Below, in pieces: positions 1-10,127 of a DNA stretch of 64,000 nucleotides (its first letter is position 1; each line of letters begins with the position of its first letter). Under the pieces are notes generated by a model, which saw nothing but the letters and a program-made list of their open reading frames with translations, was not told the DNA's origin and did no database searches. Made by a program: the position numbers and the translations under genes. This stretch comes from JACRCT01 sp049841135. Its GTDB lineage: Bacteria > Myxococcota > Myxococcia > Myxococcales > UBA5297. The stretch is from positions 3,162,001 to 3,226,000 of the forward strand of contig JASGHK010000004.1 of the NCBI GenBank assembly GCA_049841135.1, given 5' to 3'.

Positions 1-680
1 CGTCGTAGTAGACGAGCTCCTTGGGGTCGATCCGCTTGCCGCGCACCAGGTACTCGAAGTCGGCGGTGCGGCTGGTGCGGAAGAGGATGAAGACCATCGA
101 GTGGACGATGTCGATGTGCTCGCGCGCCCAGTCGAGCATCCCCGGCACGTACTGGAGCGAGTGCGGGAAGACGGTGGAGTTGAAGGCCACCGAGAGCCCG
201 CCGACGTCGGCCACCATCTGGGCGTACTGGAGCCGCAGCTCGTTCAGCTCGACCTCGTTCTTGTCCTTCCAGCCCGGGCGGTGCTGGCTCGAATCGATGT
301 GGAAGGTGAAGCCGAAGAGCCCCGCCCGCTTCGAGCTCGCGCACCAGGTCCGGCGTCAGCGCCAGGGCGTTGGTGTTGAGAACCGGCTTGAGCCCGTAGT
401 CCTTCTTGATGAGCCGGACGATCTCCACGATCTGGTCGTGCATCAGCGGGTCGCCGCCGGTGATGGAGACCGAGTCGAAGCGCCGGCGCGAGGTGAAGAG
501 GTCCATGTCGGCGCGGACCTGCTGGAGCGACTTGTCCCAGCGCGGCTCGTTGCGCGAGTAACAGCCCTCGCAGTAGAGGTTGCAGCGCTTGGTCGGCTCC
601 AGCCACGCCAGCACGTTGTCCGTCAGGGTCCACGGCAGGCGGTAGTAGTTGCTCGGGATCATCGGCTGCATCGGCTCCAT
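1..680 (-). CDS. Radical SAM protein (partial, frame-disrupted)
   Basis: Begins at ATG 680 behind an AGGGGATG ribosome site and runs off the left edge of the window. The protein starts MEPMQPMIPSNYYRLPW and carries the cluster-binding motif CNLYCEGC near residue 35, which binds the 4Fe-4S cluster and S-adenosylmethionine, followed by the SITGGDPL motif typical of these barrels. Later segments FGFTFHIDSS and YVPGMLDWA are continuous with the family fold. The frame breaks at about 321-332: the text after VRELE only continues (AGLFGFTFHID) if one base is removed. The substrate cannot be told; the C-terminal half is outside the window. Confidence 0.8.
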   Translation of the reverse strand, partial: MEPMQPMIPSNYYRLPWTLTDNVLAWLEPTKRCNLYCEGCYSRNEPRWDKSLQQVRADMDLFTSRRRFDSVSITGGDPLMHDQIVEIVRLIKKDYGLKPVLNTNALALTPDLVRELEAGGALRLHLPHRFEPAPPGLEGQERGRAERAAAPVRPDGGRRRRALGGLQLHRLPALAPVRAGDARLGARAHRHRPLDGLHPLPHQPHRRLRVPGARQADRPQGARLLR

Positions 681-986
681 TTCATCCCCTCCCAGACTTG
701 CGCGATCGCTCGGCAAGCTAGGGACCACACGGCGCTTCGGGCAGGGGCCGTCCCAGGCGGGGGGCTTCGCGCTGGCGGGAGAGGGGAACCACGAGCACCT
801 ACTGGAGCCGATCTCCGCCCTGCTGAAGATAGGCAGCTACTTTGTGACATGAAGAACGTGCCCCTCCGCAGCAGGCGCGCTCCCCCGATGAAGCTGGGTG
901 AATGACGCGGGCCTCGGCAGAGTCCTTCCCAAGCCCGTGCCTTGGGAGTTGAATGCACGGTCTTCATTGCTGGGAGGAGGACTTCC
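681..986. other. Intergenic region between divergent genes
   Basis: About 306 bases separate the divergent radical SAM gene and the zinc-ribbon protein. It should hold both promoters. I see a good ribosome site (GGAGGAGG at 973-980) for the right-hand gene but no clear -35/-10 pair, operator or RNA structure. Confidence 0.4.
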
Positions 987-1700
987 ATGACTCGCCTCGT
1001 CGCCGTTCTCGGTCTGTCGATTGCGCTCGTCGTCCCCGCCGCCGCGTTCGCGGCCGAGAAGAAGGCCGAGGCCAAAGCGGACGCCAAGGGCGAGGCGAAG
1101 GCCGACGGCAAGGAGCGCAAGTGCAAGGGCTGCGGCGCGCGCCTCCTGGGCGGCGAGACCTCCTGCCCGGCCTGCGGCACCGAGGTCGGCGCGATTCCCG
1201 AGGCGCCCGAGACCACCACCGGCCTGTGCCTGGTCGGCGAGAAGGCGATCCTGAGCTGCGAGATGGCCAAGGGCGGCAAGACGCTCTCGGTCTGCGCCAG
1301 CAAGGACTTCGACCCGAAGGCCGCGGTGCCCAGCGGGACCATCGAGTACCGCATCGGCAAGCCCGGCAAGGTCGAGCGCAGCTGGCCCGAGTCCGGCACC
1401 GACCCGAAGAAGGCGTTCGTCTACAAGGCCGAGGCCAAGGCCAGCGGCGCCAAGGTGGTGGCCATCAGCTACGAGGGCAAGGACGGCGCCGTCTACAGCG
1501 CCTACGTCCGCTACATGGCGCAGCGCGTGGTGGCCGCGGGCGAGCTGGTGACCGGCAAGGGCAAGAAGAAGGCGCAGGAGTTCGAGTGCAAGGTGCCGGG
1601 CTCCGCCGACCTGGGCGACGTCGTGGACGCGAGCTTCAGCCGCGACGCCTTCACCGCGGCGGAGACGGACGCGGTCACCGCGCTGCTCAAGAAGCAGTAG
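987..1700 (+). CDS. Secreted zinc-ribbon protein of unknown function
   Basis: 237 residues. ATG 987 is chosen because GGAGGAGG lies just upstream and the protein then begins with a signal peptide (MTRLVAVLGLSIALVVPAAAFA). A Lys/Ala/Glu-rich linker follows, then a four-cysteine zinc ribbon CKGCGARLLGGETSCPACG at about residues 47-65, and a roughly 160-residue domain with regular beta-like alternation that I do not recognise. An envelope location is inferred from the signal peptide. A hairpin after the stop probably ends the transcript. Confidence 0.8.
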   Translation: MTRLVAVLGLSIALVVPAAAFAAEKKAEAKADAKGEAKADGKERKCKGCGARLLGGETSCPACGTEVGAIPEAPETTTGLCLVGEKAILSCEMAKGGKTLSVCASKDFDPKAAVPSGTIEYRIGKPGKVERSWPESGTDPKKAFVYKAEAKASGAKVVAISYEGKDGAVYSAYVRYMAQRVVAAGELVTGKGKKKAQEFECKVPGSADLGDVVDASFSRDAFTAAETDAVTALLKKQ

Positions 1701-1705
1701 TCGGT

Positions 1706-1726
1706 GCCGGCCTCGCGGCCGGCTTT
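1706..1726 (+). terminator. Hairpin after the zinc-ribbon gene
   Basis: GCCGGCC / GGCCGGC form a perfect 7-bp stem with a TCGC loop, followed by only three T residues. It starts five bases after the stop codon, so it is a plausible weak intrinsic terminator. Confidence 0.5.
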
Positions 1727-1759
1727 CTCGCTTCGCCTTTCAGCCACTCGGAGGCCGAC

Positions 1760-1954
1760 ATGGCAGCCGGAATCTTCAACGTCCTCGTCGGCATCGCGGT
1801 CATCGCCCTCGCCTCGACCGGCAAGTACCGGTTCGTCTTCCTGGGCGACAACCCCAAGGTCGCGATGGGCGTCGGGGTCCTGGTGGCCGTCTTCGGCGTC
1901 TACCAGGTCGTCCGCTCGATGATGCGCCGCAAGCCGCCCGTTCAGGACGACTGA
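1760..1954 (+). CDS. Small two-segment membrane protein
   Basis: 64 residues from ATG 1760, with a GGAGG-like ribosome site in ACTCGGAGG. Two hydrophobic stretches (about residues 4-20 and 34-52) are separated by a short polar loop, and the C-terminus is basic (RSMMRRKPP). It looks like a small inner-membrane hairpin protein. No family recognised. Confidence 0.7.
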   Translation: MAAGIFNVLVGIAVIALASTGKYRFVFLGDNPKVAMGVGVLVAVFGVYQVVRSMMRRKPPVQDD

Positions 1955-1960
1955 GCCGCG

Positions 1961-2287
1961 GTGACGCTTCCATCCAAGGGCAGCCGCCGGGTCCGGGTGG
2001 GCGCCGCCGAATACCGCTGGCGAATTCGCAAGAGGCCCACGTACCACCAAGGGGCCTTCGAAGGCCCGATGGTGCTCGCCGTGCAGTCCTGCGCCGAGGG
2101 CGCGCACAGCGTGCTGGTGGTCAACCTGCGGGTCAGCCGACCCGACAACTGGCTGAGCCCGCACCAGACCGCGGTGACGCCCAAGGTCGTTCGGGAGATC
2201 GTCACCGCGGCGCACGTTGCCGGATGGGACCCGCTGGGGCGGCGGCCCTTTCCGTTCGTCTTTGGGCTCATCCGCGACCTGGCGTGA
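1961..2287 (+). CDS. Conserved hypothetical protein
   Basis: 108 residues, GTG start seven bases after the previous stop, so probably cotranscribed with it. The pattern GSRRVRVGAAEYRWRIRKRPTY and the later RPDNWLSP..VTPKVV..I..A...GWDP resemble a short hypothetical family I recall from GC-rich bacteria with no assigned role. No signal peptide or membrane segment, so probably cytoplasmic. Confidence 0.7.
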   Translation: MTLPSKGSRRVRVGAAEYRWRIRKRPTYHQGAFEGPMVLAVQSCAEGAHSVLVVNLRVSRPDNWLSPHQTAVTPKVVREIVTAAHVAGWDPLGRRPFPFVFGLIRDLA

Positions 2288-2387
2288 CTCCCCGTTCGGT
2301 ACTGCCCCGACGACCGACCGTCCGTCCGACCCGGCGCGGAGGCCGGCAGCTCCAACGACGCGGCGCATGAAGCTCGCGCGTAAACGC

Positions 2388-2416
2388 GAAGGCCGGCATT
2401 CGACACGCCGGCCTTC
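2388..2416. terminator. Bidirectional hairpin between convergent genes
   Basis: GAAGGCCGGC and GCCGGCCTTC form a perfect 10-bp stem with a 9-base loop, placed between the ends of two convergent genes (stop 2287 and stop 2446). The T-tracts are poor, so termination is inferred from position and stem strength. Confidence 0.55.
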
Positions 2417-2445
2417 GACTTCCGTCACGGAATTGGATTGGCCGA

Positions 2446-5400
2446 CTACTTCGGCGCGATGGCGACCTTGAGCCCGTCCTTCCAGGTCTTCAGCTCGTCC
2501 GTGTAGTACAGGTACGCGCGGCTCGCGGCGCCGGTGTACGTGCCGGGCACGCCGGCGACCAGCGACAGCGGCACCTCCACCTTCGAGCCCGGCTGCATGC
2601 CGCGCCAGTAGAGGACGACGTCGCGGCCGAGCACCTCGTAGGCGTCCACGGTGCCCTTCTTCACCAGCTCCTTGAGCTGGTCGTGCCGCGGCTCGAGGCC
2701 GCCGGGCAACCCGACGATCGCCACCGTGGTGGGGATGAGCTCCTGCGCCTTGTTGGTCACCGTGGCGTAGGCCTCGACCACCTGGCCCTCGGTCACCGTC
2801 TCCTGCGCGAGCTTCACGTCCAGGTCGACCTTGCAGTCGGCGGCCGAGTTGGGCGTCAGCGCGTTGTAGCGGACCTCGATGGTGTACGGCATCGGCGCGC
2901 CGTTCTTGGTCTTCAGCTCGACCTTGTGGTCGCCCTTGCCCAGAGGCTCGGCGATCTCCGGCAGCACGATCGCGCCGTGCGTCTTCTCGTCGAAGGCGAC
3001 CTCGCTGCCCACCGGCTGGCCGTCGACGTACACGCGCACGCTGCCGCTCGCCTTAGGCTTCGCCCGGGCCTGGTCGTAGGTGACGATGGCGCGCAGCGCG
3101 AGCACGGTGCTCTGGGTCGAGCCGTAGCGGCCGCCCTTGCAGACGTCGGCCAGGTACTTGATGGCGCGCTCGACCTGGCCCGCGAAGCTCGGATCCCTCA
3201 TCCACGCCAGGGCCGCCAGCGAGGTGGTCTCCACCGTGAGCGCCTCGCCGCCCGAGCCGACGATGGACGTCGTCGAGCCGCCGACGGAGCCGTCCTGCTG
3301 CTGCTTGGCGGCGAGCTTCTCCATGAGGCTCTTGGCTTCGCCCGCGTTGCCGGCCAGCGCCTGGACGTTGGCGCCCAGCGCCCAGACGTAGCTGTTCTGG
3401 CTCTTGGGCGCGGCCTCGCGGAAGGCGGCGACCTCCTTCTCCAGGCCCTTCTCGCCGGTCTCCAGGAGCGACCAGAGGATGTAGCCGTTGGAGCAGTCCT
3501 TGTCCTCGATCCAGGTGTGCAGCGCCCGGCGCGCGCGCTTGAACCCGCCCTGCCCGTCCCGCTGCTTCGAGAGCCAGTCGCGCGCCGCGGAGAGCATCTG
3601 CGTGTCGATGGCCTTCACCTTGGACATGTCGGTGAACTCCATCACGCCGAACGCGGTGAGCGCCTCGTGGCTGGGGTCCTGGCCGAACCACTCGTAGCCT
3701 TTGTCCTTGCACTGGAAGCCGGTGAGCCGCTGGTAGCCGCGCTCCAGCTTGTCCTTGCTCTCCTCGACGAGCTTCGGGTCCACACCCTGGTGGCTCAGGA
3801 AGTACTGCTGCGCCATGACCAGCGGGTAGGTGGTGGAGCTGGTCTGCTCGAAACAGCCGCACGGCTCGCGGATGAGCCGCTGCAGCGCCTCGGTCATGCT
3901 CGCCAGCGGGGTCGGGAAGGCCGAGATGCGAGTGGTGACCGAGTTGGGCACGAAGGCCGCCGGGATCTTGATGGTGTGCGCAACCGCCCCGTTCGGCTTG
4001 AGCATCCCGCCGAACGCCGTGGCGTACGGGAAGCCTCTGGGCGCGATGGCCAGGGTCCGGGTGAGGTTGTCGGTGTACGCGCCGGCCTTGCCGGTGAAGG
4101 TGATCTCCACCGGCTTGGTCTGCACGCCGACCGTGACGTCGACGAGCCGCCGCGCGCGCTCCTGGGCGGCGAGGTCCTTGGCCTCGGCGGCCCCGATGCG
4201 CAGGTCGCCGCCAGCGCGCACGTCGAGCGAGCCGCCGGGCAGCGGCTGCTCGGTGCCGTTGACCAGGGCGATGGGGAGCCTGATGACGTCGCCGCTCGTC
4301 ACCTCGAGCGGCAGCTTGGCCTCGACGTAGAACGGCTGCACCGACTCGAGCCCGGCGCTGGCCGAGCCGAGCGCGCCGTCGCCAGCGACGCCGTCGGCGA
4401 AGGCGCGGAAGGTGGTTACCGCGTCGGAGAGACCGAACTTCACCGTGGCCTCGCCGTTCACGTCCGTCTTCACGCCCGCGTTCCAGTAGAGCGTCTCGGC
4501 GAAGTCGACACGGTCGGTCGGCTGGCGGCCGGTCCTCACCTGGTGCGCGAACTCGCGGACGAAGACGGGAGGCGGCTTGAAGGCGATCCGCGCCTGGGCG
4601 AAGTCCTCGTCCAGGTCTGCCTTGCCAGCGAGGATCCCGCGGTCCTTGGCCAACCCGGCCCTGCCGGTGCCGACTGCCCGTTCGGCCGCGGGCGCACGCA
4701 TCGGCCCCTGGGCCACCACGGGTGCCGGGGCGGCAGGTGGCGGAGGCGCGCCTGGCTTCATCGCCTTCTTCTCCTCCATCGCCTCGCCCTTCTTCATCGG
4801 CATGGGAGCAGCCTGCGGCATGGCGACCGCGACCGGGGCGGGCGGAGGCGCTGCGCCTTCCATGGCCGCCATCGCCTTGCGGCGAATGTCGTACTTGGGC
4901 TGGGGCGGCGGCGGGATGCGGAAGGCGAGCGCGCGCTTGAGCGCGTCGCCATCGGGCCCCTGGAGATCGGCGAGGCGCGCGGTGGCGAAGCGGCGCCAGC
5001 CCTGGGTGCCGAGGAGCAAGTCGACCGCGAGCGGTGCCTTCGGGTTCTTCTCGTCCAGGTAGACGTGCGCGTCGGCCAGGTCCTTGACCTCGGGCTCGAG
5101 CAACGCCATCACCGGCAGGCGGGGCGCCTGCTCGCGCTTCTCGATCATCTCCAGGACGCTGTCGTCGGTGACCGTCAGGCCCACCAGCGCCGAGACCGCC
5201 TTGCCGTCGCGCAGCGTCTTGACCGTCAGCGACGCCTCGCCGCCGGGGACGTAGTTCTGGCGGTCGGCCTTGATCTCGATGGTCAGCGCCTTGGCCGGCT
5301 TGCGGAACACGAGGCGCTCGGCGAGCGGGGTGCCCTGCTCGTCCCAGACCGTGGCGGTCAGCACGCCCTCCCCGTCCTTGGCGTCCAGCGAAACCTCGGA

Positions 5401-6634
5401 CGCGCTGCCGGCCGCGAGCGAGACCTTCTGCGACGAGAGCTCGCGCTCGCGGGCGCTGAGCGTCACCTTCACGGCCCGGCCGCTCGCCGACGAGAGCTGG
5501 AAGCGCAGCGGCTCCTTGCCGGCCGCGAGGTCCTGAGCGCTCTTGAGCGCGACGGCGCCGAGGTTCTCCGGAAACGCGAACGGGGTGCGGATGCCGGCGG
5601 GCTCGGTGACGCGCAGCTCGTACCGGGCGCCGGCGACGGGCGTGAGCTCGAAGCGGCCGCGGCCTTCGTGCTCGCTCTTGAAGGAGGCGACCTTCTCGTT
5701 GGTGCCGGCCTTGACGACGTCGCCAACGATGTCGGCGGGCTTCTGGGCCGGCGTGCGCGCCTGGAAGTAGACGCGGTTGGGCACGCCGGGGACGAGGTCG
5801 CCGCCCTCGGGGTAGAGGGCGAGGTCGAGCGTCTGCAGCAGGATGGGGATGGTCTTGGTGGCGGTCTCGACGACGCCGCCGTCCTCGATGGCGAACGCGA
5901 GCGAGCCCTCGCCCTTGGCGATCTGCACCGGCAGGTCGAAGCTCACCGTGCAGCGGCCGACCGAGTCCACGGTCGCAGGGACGCTGGCGACCTCGGCGCC
6001 GTCGACGCGGGCGGAGGCGGTGACCTTGGCGCCGGCCGGGACGCCGCCCTCGGCGCGCTTCACGTCGAGCGTGGCGGTGACCTTGTCGCCGGGCCCGTAG
6101 CCGTCGCGCAGGAAGACGATCTGCGACTTGAGGCGCGGGGCACGGTAGACGCGCACGTCGAACTTCCGCTCGGCGCCCGCGTGGCCGTGCCAGGGGTAGG
6201 TGACCTTGAGCGTGTACTCGCCGCCGGCCTGGCCTTCGGGCACCGTCCAGTTGAGCGCCCAGACGCCGTCCTGGCTCGCTGTGTTGGTGTTGAGGAGGAC
6301 TTCGCCCTTGGGGCCCCGCAGCTCAAGCATCGCGGTCGCCTGCGCGTCGTTCGGGAGCGGGCTGCGGTCGAAGGCGTCGAGGAGCACGCCGCGCGCATAG
6401 ACGGTCTCGCCGATTCTTGTAGACCGGCTTGTCGGTGCTCAAGGCGGTCAGGTAGCGCCTGGGGCCGCCCAGCTGCTCGGTGGTGGCGAGGCGGCCCTTC
6501 TGCTGTTGTCCGGGATCCGCGGGCGTCTGCGGCGTTGTGCTGTTCTGCTCCTGCGGCACGCACCGCAGCAGCGCCAATGCGGCGAGCACGGCGCACGGGG
6601 TCACCATCCAACGGACCTGACTGGGCTCTCTCAT
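2446..6634 (-). CDS. Alpha-2-macroglobulin family lipoprotein (frame-disrupted)
   Basis: About 1395 residues once one base is removed near 6413-6415, where VYK must join IGETVYARG. The N-terminus has a lipobox (LALLRC), so the protein is probably anchored facing the periplasm. MG-type beta domains come first, then a Pro/Ala/Met-rich stretch at about residues 505-600 that could act as bait, then a thioester domain with an intact Cys-x-Glu-Gln (GCFEQTSS, near residue 925) in an alpha/alpha toroid. Bacterial members are thought to trap invading proteases through the thioester. No penicillin-binding protein partner, often found next to other members, is adjacent. Confidence 0.88.
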
Positions 6635-6896
6635 GGGCTCTCTCCTGGCACGAGGCAGCACAGCCCCCGGCCGACCGAGCATCGAACGAAGCGCAGCGGA
6701 AACACCCGCCCCCGACTCGAACGCGAGCGAGGGTATCACCGCATCGGCCAGTCAACGCGCGAGGTGCCCGGAAGTTCTGGACGCTTCGATGCCGGCGGTC
6801 TCGGGTCGCATAGGTCCTATGGGACCCATGCGACCTATGCGACGTATGCGACCCAGGCCCGCTGAACGGTGCGACCGCCGTCGGAGGAAGGCTGGG

Positions 6897-8075
6897 CTAA
6901 TCCGCGCAGCAGCGGAAGCCCGTCGAGTAGTCCCAGTGCGAGACGTCGTGGGCCGTCGTCGCGTAGAGGCAGCCGTTGCCGTTGAGGACCGTGTCCACGT
7001 AGAAGCCGCCGCGGAACGTGCCGTTGGGGTCGGCGGTCCACTCGTGCAGGTTGCCCATCATGTCGAAGACGCCCTCGGCGGTGACGCAGCCACCGAGGTC
7101 GCCGGTCCGCGCCAGGCCGTCGGCGAGCTGGTTCAGGCAGGGGCTGTCGATGTGCGAGTAGATCCAGCTCGAGCTGCTCCCGTAGAGCTCGACCGCCGGG
7201 TGGACCGAGCGGTGGTCGTTGCAGACCCCGGTCTGCCGCGTGTTGCCGTACGGGTAGGTCGTTCCGCTCGGCCCCTGGCAGGCGCGCTTCCATTCGGCGT
7301 CGGTGCACATCCGCTTCCCCGCCTCGGCGCAGGCGGCGGACGCCGAGGTCTCGTTGATGTAGCCCTGCGGCACCGCTCCGCGGAGCGAGACGGCGCGCAC
7401 GCGGTGGCCGGCGGGGTTGAAGAAGGGCGACCAGGGTATGCGGGTGCCGTCCGCGAGGATCTCCTCCAGCGCGGCCTCGAAGCGGTCGATGCAGTAGGTG
7501 GAGACACGCACCATGCCCGCCGGGCAGCCACCGACCCCGGGTTCCTCGACCAGTCCGGCGTTGGGCTGGGGCACCGCGTTGGGATCGCATTCGACCGCAA
7601 AGCGCGGCGTGCAGCACTGGATCTCCGCGGAGCCCGGGCACAGGCCGGCGGTCGGCTTGCGCGTGCCGTAGCACTCGGCGACGTCGAGGCAGCTGCCTGG
7701 GATGCCGCCCGCGGTGCAGAGGACGGCGTCGGGGCGCGCAGCGTCTGGCGGGCTGGCGGCGTCCGGTCCCGGCTCCACCGCAGAAGCGTCCTCGCCCGCG
7801 ACGGCCGCAGCATCCTCGCCGGCGGCAACCGCAGCGTCCTCGGTGGCCGTGTCCGCGTCTGGAGCGGGCACCGAGGCGTCCGCCTCAAGCGCCTCGGCAT
7901 CGAGCGCAGAAGCCGCGGCGTCGGGCGAGAGCACTCCGCCGTCTGCCGCGCCCGCGGCATCGACGGGACCGTTCGTTGCGGCACCAGGAGAGCCGGGTGG
8001 CTCCTCGCCGCAGGTGACCAGCGACAGCGCAAGGACGACGACCGGCAACCACGGCGGCAGGCGGAGGGAGAGCAC
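6897..8075 (-). CDS. Formylglycine-generating-enzyme/sulfatase-modifying-factor-like lipoprotein
   Basis: 392 residues from a GTG start; lipobox LSLVTC then about 80 residues of Asp/Ala/Glu-rich linker of the kind common on myxobacterial lipoproteins. The C-terminal half has the SUMF1/FGE signature order: GMVRVSTYCIDRFE, NETSASAACAEAGKRMCTDAEWKRAC, YPYGN, GVFDMMGNLHEWTAD, FRGGFY and GFRC. Such domains oxidise a Cys in sulfatases, but many myxobacterial copies are carbohydrate-binding or have no known target; no sulfatase gene lies nearby. It stops just upstream of the kinase start direction and shares strand with the next gene, with only eight bases between them. Confidence 0.85.
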   Translation of the reverse strand: MLSLRLPPWLPVVVLALSLVTCGEEPPGSPGAATNGPVDAAGAADGGVLSPDAAASALDAEALEADASVPAPDADTATEDAAVAAGEDAAAVAGEDASAVEPGPDAASPPDAARPDAVLCTAGGIPGSCLDVAECYGTRKPTAGLCPGSAEIQCCTPRFAVECDPNAVPQPNAGLVEEPGVGGCPAGMVRVSTYCIDRFEAALEEILADGTRIPWSPFFNPAGHRVRAVSLRGAVPQGYINETSASAACAEAGKRMCTDAEWKRACQGPSGTTYPYGNTRQTGVCNDHRSVHPAVELYGSSSSWIYSHIDSPCLNQLADGLARTGDLGGCVTAEGVFDMMGNLHEWTADPNGTFRGGFYVDTVLNGNGCLYATTAHDVSHWDYSTGFRCCAD

Positions 8076-8083
8076 GGCCCATT

Positions 8084-9971
8084 CTAGCCGCGGGCCGGCG
8101 CAGCGCCTGCCGGGAGTGGATCGGTCGTCGTCTCCGGCTTCAGGACAGGCAGCCCCACGGTGAAGGTCGTCCCCTGCCCCAGCCTGCTGGACACGCTGAC
8201 CAGCCCGCCGAAGCTCGTCACCAGCCGCTTGACGATGGACAGCCCCAGGCCGGTCCCCTGGATGTCCGAGCCCCGCGCGTTGCTGGCCCGGTAGAACTCC
8301 TTCCAGAGGTTGGGCAGGTCCGGCTCGGGGATGCCGATGCCGGTGTCGCTGACGGTGACCACCACCCCCGTCTGTTCGGCGCGGACTCGCACGGCCACCG
8401 AGCCCCCCTGCGGCGTGTACTTGATGGCGTTGCCCACCAGGTTGCCGAAGATGCGCGCCAGCCCCTGGTCGGTGGCGCGCACGAGGATGGCGGCGCCTTC
8501 CGGCGCGTCCACCGCGAGCGTGAGGGTGACGCCCTTCGCCTGGCTCTCCGGCATCTGGTGGTCGGTGATGCGCCGCACCACCGCCACCAGGTCCAGCGGC
8601 TCGGGCTTCTCCTGCAGGTCCGCCGACTGCGCGGCCGCCAGGGCCAGGAGGTCGTTGACCAGCTCCGACAGGAACGCGAGCCGCGCGTCGACCCGCGCGA
8701 GCAGCGCCTTCTGCTCCTCCGGGATCTCGCCGGCCATGCCGTCCAGCAGCACCCGCGTGACCGAGCGCGCGCCCGACAGGGGTGAGCGCAGCTCGTGCGT
8801 CACGGTGCGCACGAACTGCGAGCGCGTGGCCTCGGCGCGCTGCAGCGCCTCGTAGGTCATGGCGTTCTCGATGGCCGCCGCGCCCTGCGCCGCCACCGAG
8901 ATCGCGAAGTCGGTGTCGTCGGCGGTGAACTCGTCCGCCTCGGCACCATAGACGCGCAGCACCCCCAGCGGCCCGCGGCGCCCCTTGACCGGCACGACCA
9001 GCATGCTGCGGATGCCTTCGGCCACGACCTCCTTCGGGTACTGGATGCGCGGGTCGCGCAAGGCGTCGGCGACGATGACCGGCTGGCCGCCCAGCGCCTC
9101 GCGGTCGATCTGGCTGCGCGCCATTCTCGACGAAGCCCTTGTTCAGGTAGCGCTCCGAAAGGCCGACGCTGGCGATCATCGCCATGCGCTCGCCCGTCTC
9201 GTCGATGAGCCGGATGGCCGCGGCGCGCGCCGACAGCGCCTTCGCCCCGCTGTCGACCAGCTGGTGGAGCACGTCGTCGAGCTTGAGGCTGGTGGAGACC
9301 GCCTGGGCGGCGCGCAGCATCGCCGCCACCTGCTGGTCGCGCTCCCGCAACCGGGTGACGACGGCCCGCGTCAGGTGCACGGCGGAGAAGGCGACGAGGG
9401 CGAAGAAGGCCAGCTGCGCGGCGAGGTAGCGGCCGTCGCGGTGCAGCGCCTCCGGGAGCGGCAGCACCTGGACGTGCCCGAGCAGGCCCCCGGACTCGAG
9501 CGCCGCCAGGGTGCCGAGGGCGAGCGTCGCCCAGGCCACGTAGCCGTACGGCGACGGCTTGGGCAGCAGCTCGGTCACCATCAGCATGTGGATGAGGAAG
9601 ATCGGGATGCCGGGGCTGGTGATGCCGCCGGTCAGGTGCAGGAAGGCGAGCATCGCCACCCAGTCGAGGGCGACCTGGGCGAGCAGGATCTGCTCGAGCC
9701 GGCGCTGCAGGCGCGCCGGGTCCTTCCCGAAGCGCCGCTGCGCCCAGGCGGCGTGCTGCGCCAGCGCCGCGTTGTAGAAGACGACGAGCCCCGCGAGGAT
9801 CAGGAGCCCGGTCTCGGGGAGCGGCACCGCCAGGAGGTGCACGCAGCCCAGGGTCAGCACCACCATCAGCAACGCCGCGACCCACCGCGTCAGGACCAGG
9901 CGGTCCACGGCGGCGGCCAGGTCATCGGTGATGACAGGCTCGAGCTCGGCGGCTCGAGGCGTCCCTTTCAA
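8084..9971 (-). CDS. Membrane-bound GAF-domain sensor histidine kinase (frame-disrupted)
   Basis: About 628 residues. The TTG at 9971 is taken as start because GGGGGATCA lies just upstream and no ATG is in frame; an internal start is possible. Residues 25-210 contain six hydrophobic segments, followed by a GAF domain, a HisKA box (VRTVTHELRSPLSG) and an HATPase domain with N, G1 and G2 boxes (NLVGNAIKYTP, DTGIGIPE, GTGLGLSIV). The frame breaks at 9123-9125 within the GAF domain: one A must be removed so that VE joins MARSQIDREAL. No response regulator is adjacent. The signal is unknown. Confidence 0.85.
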
Positions 9972-10127
9972 GTGATCCCCCAGCCAGGCGTTGCGGGCTC
10001 CGGTGAGCAGGATAGCAGCCGGGCGCTCCCCCTCAACCGGCCGGGGCGCGCCAGGGACGGTCCGTGGGCTGCTGAACCCTGCTTTCGGTGGCTGACGAAG
10101 GCGGCTGCGCCAGGGCAGAATGGCGCC

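Noticed and set aside
2683..6813. 1376-codon open frame antisense to the macroglobulin gene
   Set aside because: Low-complexity Arg/Gly/Leu composition typical of the opposite strand of GC-rich genes; the minus strand has a thioester motif and signal peptide.
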